Shown: positions 16,529 through 21,897 of the stretch, piece after piece
Position numbering within the stretch: the stretch's first letter is position 1
How the letters are laid out: each line of letters starts with the position of its first letter
Source: Dorea sp. CAG:317
GTDB lineage: Bacteria > Bacillota > Clostridia > Lachnospirales > Lachnospiraceae
NCBI GenBank assembly: GCA_000433535.1
Contig: FR892648.1
Span: forward strand, 13,560 to 35,456
Length of the DNA: 21,897 nucleotides
Direction of reading: 5' to 3'
Position numbers and translations under genes: made by a program
Notes under the pieces: model-generated
Seen by the model: only the letters and a program-made list of their open reading frames with translations
The model's database searches: none
What the model was told of the DNA's origin: nothing

Positions 16529-17299
16529 ATGGGAAGAACTATAGCTATAGCCAATCAGAAAGGCGGAGTTGGAAAAACAACTACAGCTATTAACTTGTCT
16601 GCATGTCTTGCTGAAAAAGGAAAAAAAGTTCTTGCAGTTGATATGGACCCGCAAGGTAACATGACCAGTGGTTTGGGTGTGGATAAGGACAGTGTGGAAA
16701 ACACAATTTACAATTTGATTATCGGTGAATCAAAAATGGAAGAAGTCTTGATTAAGGATGTGTTAGAAAATCTTGATATTATTCCTACAAATATTGATTT
16801 GTCCGGAGCAGAAATAGAACTTCTTGATGTAGAAGAAAAAGAATACATTGTTAGAAATGAGATTGATAAAATTAAGGATAATTATGATTTTATAATTATT
16901 GATTGTCCGCCGTCATTAAGTATGTTGACAATTAATGCAATGACTACTGCAGATTCTGTTCTTGTGCCAATTCAATGTGAATATTATGCGCTGGAAGGAT
17001 TAAGTCAGTTGATTCATACTGTGGAATTAGTAAGAGACAGACTAAATCCAAAGCTTACAATCGAAGGCGTTGTTTTCACGATGTATGACGCAAGGACAAA
17101 TTTGTCGCTGCAGGTAGTAGAAAATGTAAAGGATAATCTGGAACAGACGATTTATAAGACAATTATACCGAGAAATATTCGTCTAGCTGAAGCTCCAAGT
17201 TACGGAATACCTATTAATAAGTATGATCCAAAGTCAGCAGGAGCTGAGAGCTATTTAAGATTAGCTGATGAAGTAATAGATAAAGAGAATGAGGAATAA
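16529..17299 (+). CDS. parA: Chromosome-partitioning ATPase ParA/Soj
   Basis: ParA (256 aa) is the nucleoid-binding ATPase whose gradient on DNA moves ParB-parS complexes; in Firmicutes Soj also acts on DnaA. The deviant Walker A is IANQKGGVGKTTTAINLS (residues 7-24), with the signature lysine in KGGVGKT. The Walker A' region IIIDCPPSLSMLTINAM is intact. The short N terminus without a DNA-binding domain fits the chromosomal (type Ib-like/Soj) form. A GAAAGGTGA ribosome binding site precedes the ATG, and parB follows 26 bp downstream. Confidence 0.96.
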   Translation: MGRTIAIANQKGGVGKTTTAINLSACLAEKGKKVLAVDMDPQGNMTSGLGVDKDSVENTIYNLIIGESKMEEVLIKDVLENLDIIPTNIDLSGAEIELLDVEEKEYIVRNEIDKIKDNYDFIIIDCPPSLSMLTINAMTTADSVLVPIQCEYYALEGLSQLIHTVELVRDRLNPKLTIEGVVFTMYDARTNLSLQVVENVKDNLEQTIYKTIIPRNIRLAEAPSYGIPINKYDPKSAGAESYLRLADEVIDKENEE

Positions 17300-17325
17300 G
17301 TGATAAAAAACGGGAGGTAATTAAT

Positions 17326-18240
17326 ATGGCGGTAAAGAAGAGCGGATTAGGTAAAGGATTAGATAGTCTGATCAAAGACAATAGTTCAGCAAAAAAGACA
17401 GCCGCAGCAAATACATCATCCGAAAATAAAGCAGAGGAAATGAAATCCGGAGAACAGATGATGAAAATTAATATGGTTGAGCCAAACCGAGATCAGCCAA
17501 GAAAAAAATTCGAAGAAGATGCATTGTTGGAACTGGCAGACTCCATTAAGCAATTTGGTGTACTTCAGCCGCTGTTAGTCAGAAAGAGAAAAGATTATTA
17601 TGAAATAATTGCCGGTGAAAGAAGATGGCGCGCTGCTAAAATGGCAGGAGTGAAAGAGGTTCCGGTTATAATCAAAGATTATACAGAGCAGGAAATCGTT
17701 GAAATCGGATTAATCGAAAATATTCAGCGTGAGAACTTGAATCCAATTGAAGAAGCAATGGCATTTAAGAAACTGTTAGAGGAATTTAATCTGAAACAGG
17801 ATGAGGTGGCTGAAAGAGTATCTAAGAGCAGAACTGCTGTTACAAATTCAATGCGGCTCCTTAAATTAGATGAACGAGTTCAGGAAATGATCGTTGATGA
17901 TATGATTTCTACCGGACATGCAAGAGCACTTCTGGCTATCGATGATAAAGAACAGCAATACGACCTTGCTAATAAAATATTTGATGAAAAGCTAAGTGTG
18001 CGTGAGACAGAAAAACTGGTAAAGGAAATCAAAAATCCGAAGAAACCTAAGATGAAAAAAAAGGTTGAGAATGAATTTGTTTATACAGATTTGGAAAATC
18101 GTATGAAAGAAGTGATGGGAACAAAGGTTAACATCTCTTCAAAAGGTAACGGGAAAGGTAAAATAGAGATTGAATACTATTCAGATGATGAACTCGAACG
18201 AATGTTCGAAATGATTATGAGCATTAGAAAGGATGATTAA
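17326..18240 (+). CDS. parB: Chromosome-partitioning protein ParB/Spo0J
   Basis: ParB (304 aa) binds parS and spreads as a CTP-dependent clamp. The N terminus carries the ParA-stimulating motif KKSGLGKGLDSLI (4-16), then an Ala/Ser/Lys-rich linker (about 19-45). The ParB/Srx CTPase domain shows GERRWRA (97-103) and ENIQRENLNPIEEA (131-144). A helix-turn-helix (about 157-180, LKQDEVAERVSKSRTAVTNSMRLLK) follows, and a basic linker leads to the C-terminal dimerisation helix. Three parS sites lie upstream of the operon. The ribosome binding site is GGGAGG. Confidence 0.96.
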   Translation: MAVKKSGLGKGLDSLIKDNSSAKKTAAANTSSENKAEEMKSGEQMMKINMVEPNRDQPRKKFEEDALLELADSIKQFGVLQPLLVRKRKDYYEIIAGERRWRAAKMAGVKEVPVIIKDYTEQEIVEIGLIENIQRENLNPIEEAMAFKKLLEEFNLKQDEVAERVSKSRTAVTNSMRLLKLDERVQEMIVDDMISTGHARALLAIDDKEQQYDLANKIFDEKLSVRETEKLVKEIKNPKKPKMKKKVENEFVYTDLENRMKEVMGTKVNISSKGNGKGKIEIEYYSDDELERMFEMIMSIRKDD

Positions 18241-18246
18241 TAGAAT

Positions 18247-18771
18247 ATGGAAAGTAAAATTTTGAGTGCGATAGGAATAGATCCAGCATTTATCCTGTTG
18301 TTTCTGTTTCTTTTGATTATTGTATTGTTTGTGTTAAATGTAAGTGTTACAATGAAGTACAATAGATTGAAAAGCAGCTATAACACGTTTATGAAGGGCA
18401 AAGATGGAAAGACTTTAGAAGAAAGCATGAAAGAAAAATATGCAGAAGTTGATACCGTCTTAAAGGTAGTAAAACAGAACCGCCTTGATATTCGCGAGAT
18501 TAATCGTCGAATGGAGAAGAGTTATCAGAAGCTTGGTATCGTAAAGTATGACGCTTTCAATGAAATGGGCGGAAAACTCAGTTTTGCAATTGCTATGCTT
18601 GACAACCGGGATAATGGATGGATCATCAATGCGATGCACAGCAGAGAAGGTTGCTACACATATGTAAAGGAAATCGTAAAAGGTGAAAGCTATGTAGAAC
18701 TTTCCGAGGAGGAAGCTGAGGCACTGGACAAGGCAATCTTCCAGGAATATACTTCGGAAGCTCAAAATTAA
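18247..18771 (+). CDS. DUF4446 family membrane-anchored protein
   Basis: This 174-residue protein has one hydrophobic N-terminal segment (about 14-37, PAFILLFLFLLIIVLFVLNV). A region likely to be helical follows (about 38-90). The conserved C-terminal domain reads VKYDAFNEMGGKLSFAIAMLDNRDNGWIINAMHSREGCYTYVKEI. That pattern is typical of DUF4446, commonly encoded next to parB in Clostridia. The function is unknown. Placement 6 bp after parB and before serS suggests co-transcription with the partition genes, and it may be anchored at the membrane facing the cytoplasm. No catalytic motif is apparent. Confidence 0.85.
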   Translation: MESKILSAIGIDPAFILLFLFLLIIVLFVLNVSVTMKYNRLKSSYNTFMKGKDGKTLEESMKEKYAEVDTVLKVVKQNRLDIREINRRMEKSYQKLGIVKYDAFNEMGGKLSFAIAMLDNRDNGWIINAMHSREGCYTYVKEIVKGESYVELSEEEAEALDKAIFQEYTSEAQN

Positions 18772-18807
18772 TGATAATACAAACATAGGAAATGAGGAGG
18801 AAGCAAG

Positions 18808-20094
18808 ATGTTAGACATTAAATTTGTGAGAATGAACCCAGATGTAGTAAAGGAAAATATTAAGAAGAAGTTTCAGGATGAGAAGCTTCCATTGGTAGAC
18901 GAAGTCTTAGAACTGGATCAGAAAAACAGAGAAATCAAACAGGAAGTAGAAGCGCTCCGTGCGGACAGAAATAAAATTTCCAAAGAAATCGGTGCATGCA
19001 TGGCACAGGGCAAAAAAGAAGAAGCAGAAGAATTAAAGAAAAAAGTTCAGGTAAATGCAGATAGAGTAGAATCATTATCAGCAGAAGAAAAAGAAGTAGA
19101 AGCGAATATTAAAAAAATCATGATGACAATTCCAAACATCATTGATCCTTCTGTGCCAATCGGAAAAGATGATAGTGAAAACGTAGAGATTGAAAAATTC
19201 GGTGAGCCGGTAGTTCCGGAGTATGAGATCCCTTATCACACAGAAATCATGGAATCCTTTAACGGAATTGATCTTGAAAGTGCAGGAAAAGTAGCAGGAA
19301 ATGGTTTCTATTATCTCATGGGAGATATTGCAAGAATTCATTCTTCTGTAATTTCTTATGCAAGAGACTTTATGATCGATCGTGGATTTACTTACTGCAT
19401 TCCACCATTTATGATCAGAAGTAATGTTGTAACAGGAGTTATGAGCTTTGCAGAGATGGACTCTATGATGTACAAGATTGAAGGAGAAGATCTGTATCTT
19501 ATCGGTACAAGTGAGCACTCTATGATCGGTAAATTTATCGACAGTCTGACACCGGAAGAAAATCTTCCGCAGACATTAACAAGCTATTCCCCATGTTTCC
19601 GTAAGGAAAAAGGAGCACATGGTATCGAAGAGCGTGGAGTATACCGTATTCACCAGTTTGAGAAACAGGAAATGATCGTTGTATGTAAACCGGAAGACAG
19701 CAAATACTGGTACGATCAGTTGTGGAAAAATACAGTAGATTTGTTCCGTTCTCTTGATATTCCGGTTCGTACCTTAGAATGTTGCTCCGGTGACCTTGCA
19801 GATCTGAAGGTAAAATCTTGTGACGTTGAGGCATGGTCTCCAAGACAGAAGAAATACTTTGAAGTAGGAAGCTGCTCAAACTTAGGAGATGCACAGGCAA
19901 GACGTCTTGGAATCCGTGTAAAAGGAGCAGACGGAAATAAATACTTTGCGCACACACTGAATAATACAGTTGTTGCACCACCTAGAATGTTGATCGCATT
20001 TTTGGAAAATAATCTTCAGGCAGATGGTTCTGTTAGAATTCCGGAAGTGTTAAGACCATATATGGGTGGAATTTCAGAAATCAAACCAAAATAG
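18808..20094 (+). CDS. serS: Seryl-tRNA synthetase
   Basis: SerRS (428 aa) charges tRNA-Ser. The N-terminal helical arm (about 30-105) is a charged coiled coil that grips the long variable arm of tRNA-Ser. Class II motif 2 is at 261-287 (SPCFRKEKGAHGIEERGVYRIHQFEKQ). Motif 3 is at 383-401 (TLNNTVVAPPRMLIAFLEN), with R393 as the expected ATP-binding arginine. Motif 2 reads GAHGIEERGVYR where many bacteria have a GSAGKDTRG-like sequence, and motif 3 NNTVVAPPR resembles Thermus-type SerRS rather than the E. coli NGSGLAVGR type. No T-box leader is visible in the 36 bp upstream gap, which contains a GAGGAGG ribosome binding site. Confidence 0.95.
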   Translation: MLDIKFVRMNPDVVKENIKKKFQDEKLPLVDEVLELDQKNREIKQEVEALRADRNKISKEIGACMAQGKKEEAEELKKKVQVNADRVESLSAEEKEVEANIKKIMMTIPNIIDPSVPIGKDDSENVEIEKFGEPVVPEYEIPYHTEIMESFNGIDLESAGKVAGNGFYYLMGDIARIHSSVISYARDFMIDRGFTYCIPPFMIRSNVVTGVMSFAEMDSMMYKIEGEDLYLIGTSEHSMIGKFIDSLTPEENLPQTLTSYSPCFRKEKGAHGIEERGVYRIHQFEKQEMIVVCKPEDSKYWYDQLWKNTVDLFRSLDIPVRTLECCSGDLADLKVKSCDVEAWSPRQKKYFEVGSCSNLGDAQARRLGIRVKGADGNKYFAHTLNNTVVAPPRMLIAFLENNLQADGSVRIPEVLRPYMGGISEIKPK

Positions 20095-20110
20095 TAATGA
20101 GGAAATCAAT

Positions 20111-20986
20111 ATGCACCAATATCTGACAGCCATTGGATTTGGAAATATAAGGTCAAAAAAAGAATGGAATGAGATTCTGTCGCAGGTAGAACACGATTTT
20201 AATCAATATGTGGTAGTGTCTGAAAAAGATGATGTGGCTTACTGCGAATTTCGAAAGGAATTCGCAGAAGGAATCGGAATTTCATTGGCGGGAACGATAG
20301 ATGATGACGATCAATTTGAACGAGAATTTTACTATCCGTATTTTGCCGGAAGCGGAATCACAACATATGCGGAAATTGCAGCGGAGAAACGAATAGACAG
20401 AGAAGCATATATCGGAGTATGTGAAGATGCAAAAGTAGGCATCAATATTATTTTTCATGTCCAAAATGCAGATGATTACATTAAAAATATAGACAAAGTG
20501 GATTATCTGGAAAAGGTTCCGTCTATTACTTTGTCGGGATTGTGTAACGAAGGAACCATTCTTCTTCCTGTAAGAAAAGATGAAAAACAGGAGCAGAAGC
20601 AAAAAGAGCAGAGCAATAACCGAATGGAACTGTTGATCGCCGCAAAAAACGGTGACCCGGCAGCGATTCAGGGACTGACGCTTGATGATATTGATACATA
20701 TTCTAAAGTTTCCAGACGTTTGATCACAGAAGACGTGTTCAGTATTGTAGATACTTATATGATGCCCTATGGAGCAGAATGTGATCTGTATTCCATTTTA
20801 GGCACAATCATAGAAGTGCGAAAAACGTGTAATGAATACACAAAAGAGGCAATATATATTATGAGTCTGGAAGTAAATGATCTGTTATTTGATGTCTGTG
20901 TTCCGGTCAACAATACTATGGGAGAGCCGGAAGAAGGGCGTAGATTCAAGGGAAATATATGGCTTCAGGGCTATATTAATTTCTAA
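20111..20986 (+). CDS. Protein of unknown function, probable DUF3881 family
   Basis: This 291-residue acidic soluble protein begins MHQYLTAIGFGNIRSKKEWNE, which resembles the opening of the clostridial DUF3881 family. An ATG at 20066 in the same frame lies inside serS and would add 15 unlikely residues. The ATG at 20111 has GAGGAAA upstream and is preferred. The middle (about 155-185) is a Glu/Gln/Lys-rich linker between an N-terminal domain and a C-terminal domain (AAKNGDPAAIQGLTLDDIDTY onward). I see no transmembrane segment, signal peptide or catalytic motif. It starts 16 bp after serS and is followed by a terminator hairpin. Confidence 0.7.
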   Translation: MHQYLTAIGFGNIRSKKEWNEILSQVEHDFNQYVVVSEKDDVAYCEFRKEFAEGIGISLAGTIDDDDQFEREFYYPYFAGSGITTYAEIAAEKRIDREAYIGVCEDAKVGINIIFHVQNADDYIKNIDKVDYLEKVPSITLSGLCNEGTILLPVRKDEKQEQKQKEQSNNRMELLIAAKNGDPAAIQGLTLDDIDTYSKVSRRLITEDVFSIVDTYMMPYGAECDLYSILGTIIEVRKTCNEYTKEAIYIMSLEVNDLLFDVCVPVNNTMGEPEEGRRFKGNIWLQGYINF

Positions 20987-20993
20987 AATGGCT

Positions 20994-21022
20994 TTGACAA
21001 TAAAGAATGATTAAAGTATAAT
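20994..21022 (+). promoter_or_regulatory. Perfect consensus promoter upstream of the tRNA-half array
   Basis: TTGACA (20994-20999) and TATAAT (21017-21022) are separated by exactly 17 bp, the full sigma-A consensus. Transcription would start near 21029, inside the 5' arm of the hairpin at 21026-21047, and read into the array. Such strong promoters are typical of stable-RNA genes. Confidence 0.85.
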
Positions 21023-21025
21023 GGA

Positions 21026-21056
21026 GAAGACATCAATCGATGTCTTCTTTATTTCT
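21026..21056 (+). terminator. Terminator hairpin overlapping the array promoter start site
   Basis: GAAGACATC (21026-21034) pairs perfectly with GATGTCTTC (21039-21047) across the loop AATC and runs into TTTATTTCTT. It probably ends the parA-serS-DUF3881 transcript. RNA starting at about 21029 would lack the first bases of the stem. Confidence 0.75.
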
Positions 21057-21080
21057 TATGTATTGAATAAATGAAAATAA

Positions 21081-21118
21081 CTTCCCATAGTTAAATGGAT
21101 ATAACACACCCCTCCTAA
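21081..21118 (+). pseudogene. tRNA-Arg(CCU)-like 5' half, copy 1 (divergent)
   Basis: CTTCCCA-TA-GTTA-AATGGATA-TAAC-A-CACCC-CTCCTAA reads as acceptor strand, D stem and loop, 5' anticodon stem and loop with CCU anticodon. The D arm GTTAAATGGATATAAC is of a well-known tRNA-Arg(CCU) type and differs from the three later copies. The 3' stem GGGTG is absent. Instead 21082-21092 pairs perfectly over 11 bp with 21144-21154, an arrangement incompatible with the tRNA fold. Confidence 0.65.
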
Positions 21119-21163
21119 GGAAGGGGCTTGCCTGACGCCTTTGAACTATGGGAAAAAGAACTC

Positions 21164-21180
21164 GATAGTTCGAATCTGTC
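21164..21180 (+). other. Isolated T-arm-like hairpin
   Basis: GATAG (21164-21168) and CTGTC (21176-21180) form a five-pair stem (one G.T) closing the canonical T loop TTCGAAT. The sequence after it (AAAGTAA) does not complement the acceptor strand of copy 1, so it is not part of an ordinary tRNA. Confidence 0.6.
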
Positions 21181-21308
21181 AAAGTAAGCGTTATATAGCT
21201 TGCCACCAAAGGCGAATGTATCGAGGAAAGTTGGATGTTACAATTCATCCAGAAAGCATGAATAATTGAATAACCGGTTACCGATCCGGAAGCTTTGAAA
21301 AGTGCCAG

Positions 21309-21334
21309 AAAGCCTTATTTTAAGCCAAAAATCG
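21309..21334 (+). repeat. 26-nt direct repeat, copy A
   Basis: A 26-base sequence beginning AAAGCCTTATTTTAAGCC and ending AAAAATCG is identical to 21558-21583. It lies 5 bases before tRNA half 2. The preceding AAGCTTT (21290-21296) can pair imperfectly with AAAGCCTT, giving a hairpin with a T-rich tail. Confidence 0.85.
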
Positions 21335-21339
21335 GACAT

Positions 21340-21378
21340 GTCTTCGTAGCTCAGCTGGATAGAGCACTCGCCTCCTAA
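21340..21378 (+). pseudogene. tRNA-Arg(CCU) 5' half, copy 2
   Basis: GTCTTCG-TA-GCTC-AGCTGGATA-GAGC-A-CTCGC-CTCCTAA is an excellent first half of tRNA-Arg with anticodon CCU (21374-21376). The 3' anticodon stem GCGAG does not follow; GGGGGGACC does. No CGAAGAC acceptor strand is found. GAGGAC at 21471-21476 could pair with GTCTTC but has no T arm before it. Confidence 0.75.
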
Positions 21379-21586
21379 GGGGGGACCTGTACTGAGAACT
21401 TTTGAAAAGTACTCAGGTGTCGATGGAAATTCGGTACTGAGAATTTTGATTAGAAAAGCCAAGTGCTACAGAGGACGCAAATAGCATTTTCGCCGAAAAA
21501 AATATCGGCTGAAAATAGAAAAAAATCGGTTAACGAGTCCGAGGCAAAAAGGCCCGAAAAGCCTTATTTTAAGCCAAAAATCGTAT
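21379..21586 (+). other. Structured spacer 2 (208 nt) between tRNA halves 2 and 3
   Basis: A hairpin ACCTG...CAGGT (about 21385-21418) encloses a smaller ACTTTT/AAAAGT stem. Other stems are AAGTGCTA (about 21461-21468)/TAGCATTTT and GCCGA/TCGGC (about 21492-21509). A T-arm-like element TCGG-TTAACGAGT-CCGA is at 21526-21542. GTACTGAGAACTTTTG and GTACTGAGAATTTTGA form an internal direct repeat. Motifs vaguely like group I intron elements occur in order (AAATTCGG, GCCAAG, CAGAGGAC, GAGTCC), but I cannot build the conserved core. Confidence 0.55.
21558..21583 (+). repeat. 26-nt direct repeat, copy B
   Basis: Identical over 26 bases to 21309-21334, here 3 bases before tRNA half 3. AAGGC/GCCTT (around 21550-21565) forms a hairpin followed by ATTTT, a weak terminator-like shape. 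It shows that the ends of spacers 1 and 2 are related, although their centres are not. Confidence 0.85.
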
Positions 21587-21625
21587 GTCGGCATAGCTCA
21601 GCTGGATAGAGCATTCGCCTCCTAA
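21587..21625 (+). pseudogene. tRNA-Arg(CCU) 5' half, copy 3
   Basis: GTCGGCA-TA-GCTC-AGCTGGATA-GAGC-A-TTCGC-CTCCTAA. The D arm and loop match copy 2; the acceptor differs and the anticodon stem has one change (TTCGC). Instead of GCGAA the sequence continues GAGAAAGCCGAGGC. GCCGA there could pair with the acceptor bases TCGGC, and GAGGC with GCCTC of the anticodon arm. Confidence 0.75.
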
Positions 21626-21858
21626 GAGAAAGCCGAGGCATTCCCCAAAGGGAAAAAATGAAAAACAACTTTCAGTTCGAATCTATTCTGAAAAATGCTA
21701 ATGGTGACAACAAAGCATTCCCCAAATTGGGAAATGTTCTAATGTTACCAAATCAAAAAAATCTGTAGATTGACAACTCGAAAAAGAGTTGATAATCTTA
21801 TATATGGCCGAAGGGAAAAATCCCAGAAACCCAGTAAAATCAAGGGGTTGCGGCATGT
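21626..21858 (+). other. Structured spacer 3 (233 nt) between tRNA halves 3 and 4
   Basis: A degenerate T-arm-like element TTCAG-TTCGAAT-(CTATT)-CTGAA is at 21671-21692. CATTCCCC/GGGAAATG forms a hairpin inside a GGTGACA/TGTTACC helix (about 21704-21749). CAACTC/GAGTTG extended by AGATT/AATCT lies at about 21767-21798. GGG/CCC and AACCC/GGGTT stems sit within a GCCG/CGGC closure at about 21806-21854. The motif GCATTCCCCAAA occurs twice (about 21638 and 21716). Its end only weakly resembles the ends of spacers 1 and 2. Confidence 0.55.
21770..21798 (+). promoter_or_regulatory. Candidate promoter before tRNA half 4
   Basis: TTGACA (21770-21775) and TAATCT (21793-21798) are separated by 17 bp, about 60 bp before copy 4. 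The spacer contains the inverted repeat CAACTC/GAGTTG. It could drive the last tRNA copy independently. Confidence 0.5.
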
Positions 21859-21897
21859 GTCGTCATAGCTCAGCTGGATAGAGCACTCGCCTCCTAA
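21859..21897 (+). tRNA. tRNA-Arg(CCU), partial, runs off the window
   Basis: GTCGTCA-TA-GCTC-AGCTGGATA-GAGC-A-CTCGC-CTCCTAA ends exactly at the window edge, at tRNA position 38. The D arm and anticodon arm are identical to copy 2. Whether the expected GCGAG stem, T arm and TGACGAC acceptor follow cannot be seen, so this could be the one intact tRNA of the array or a fourth interrupted copy. Confidence 0.6.

Larger units (their letters stand above)
21119..21339 (+). other. Structured spacer 1 (221 nt) between tRNA halves 1 and 2
   Basis: Visible pairings are an 11-bp helix 21082-21092/21144-21154, an 8-bp helix CGCCTTTG (21136-21143)/CAAAGGCG (21207-21214), and a hairpin GGATG/CATCC (21233-21250). 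A well-formed T-arm-like hairpin GATAG-TTCGAAT-CTGTC is at 21164-21180. A second T-arm-like element, CCGG-TTACCGAT-CCGG, is at 21274-21289. GGGG (21123-21126) could pair with the TCCT at the end of the preceding half, closing on a U.G pair. No open reading frame or promoter is convincing. Confidence 0.6.
20987..21897 (+). other. Noncoding region with tandem interrupted tRNA-Arg(CCU) 5' halves
   Basis: This 911 bp has no credible protein gene; the short open frames are antisense to tRNA-like sequence. It contains a consensus promoter, a terminator hairpin, four tRNA-Arg(CCU)-like 5' halves starting at 21081, 21340, 21587 and 21859 (unit lengths 259, 247 and 272 bp), and three dissimilar, hairpin-rich spacers. 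Each copy reads through the D arm, the 5' anticodon stem and CTCCTAA, then loses tRNA identity. I found no matching 3' anticodon stem in any spacer. Confidence 0.8.

Noticed and set aside
18772..18807. Possible serine T-box leader before serS
   Set aside because: The gap is only 36 bp and contains just a ribosome binding site, too short for a T-box riboswitch.
19078..19981. Minus-strand open frames of up to 148 codons inside serS
   Set aside because: They are antisense shadows of a clearly conserved synthetase gene, with low-complexity, Cys/His/Phe-rich translations.
21372..21380. CCTCCTAAGG resembling the anti-Shine-Dalgarno end of 16S rRNA
   Set aside because: The preceding GCTCAGCTGGATAGAGC is a canonical tRNA D arm, so the CCTCCT comes from the anticodon loop of tRNA-Arg(CCU). 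No other 16S sequence is present.
21238..21462. A 74-codon open frame on the minus strand over the array
   Set aside because: It is antisense to tRNA half 2 and crosses the spacers. Part of its peptide (IQLSYEDM) comes from the reverse complement of a tRNA D arm. No ribosome binding site or conserved domain is visible.
21081..21897. CRISPR array
   Set aside because: Repeat units are about 250 bp with tRNA homology and spacers over 200 nt. This does not fit CRISPR repeat or spacer sizes, and no cas genes are nearby.

Overview
The window is the replication-origin region of a low-GC Firmicute of class Clostridia, most likely Lachnospiraceae. The evidence is the gene order iadA-gyrA-gyrB-recF-yaaA-dnaN-dnaA <- oriC -> rpmH-rnpA-yidD-yidC-jag-mnmE-mnmG-rsmG-parA-parB-DUF4446-serS, AT-rich DNA with strong AGGAGG ribosome binding sites, and protein signatures of that group. 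Every gene is transcribed away from the dnaA flanks, as expected for a chromosomal origin with leading-strand genes on both sides.

Left arm (minus strand, 1-9033): dnaA, dnaN, the S4-domain protein YaaA, recF, gyrB, gyrA and a truncated isoaspartyl dipeptidase are tightly spaced or overlapping and look like one replication/topology operon. DnaA boxes flank dnaA on both sides. In the dnaA-dnaN gap (7362-7632) five box-like 9-mers repeat every 11-12 bp, and further boxes lead to an AT-only stretch that would suit duplex unwinding. The gap upstream of dnaA (9034-9365) holds a second cluster and divergent promoters for dnaA and rpmH.

Right arm (plus strand, 9366-20986): ribosomal protein L34, the RNase P protein, the YidD/YidC membrane insertion pair and the KH-R3H protein Jag end at a strong terminator (12031-12062). 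The tRNA-wobble modification genes mnmE and mnmG follow with the 16S methyltransferase rsmG, ending at a long hairpin. Three perfect parS sites lie just upstream of parA-parB. DUF4446, serS and a probable DUF3881 protein complete the arm.

The unusual part is the last 0.9 kb (20987-21897). It has no credible protein gene. A near-consensus promoter overlaps a terminator hairpin, followed by four tandem 5' halves of tRNA-Arg(CCU)-like sequences. Each has D arm, 5' anticodon stem and the loop CTCCTAA, and the first three then break into unrelated, hairpin-rich spacers of 208-233 nt instead of the 3' half. The fourth runs off the window exactly at the end of the loop. The spacers carry T-arm-like remnants and a 26-nt direct repeat, and two can form a short helix with the anticodon triplet ending in a U.G pair. 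Degenerate tRNA introns, serial integration scars at an anticodon loop, or a family of tRNA-headed noncoding RNAs are all possible. The sequence alone does not decide between them.
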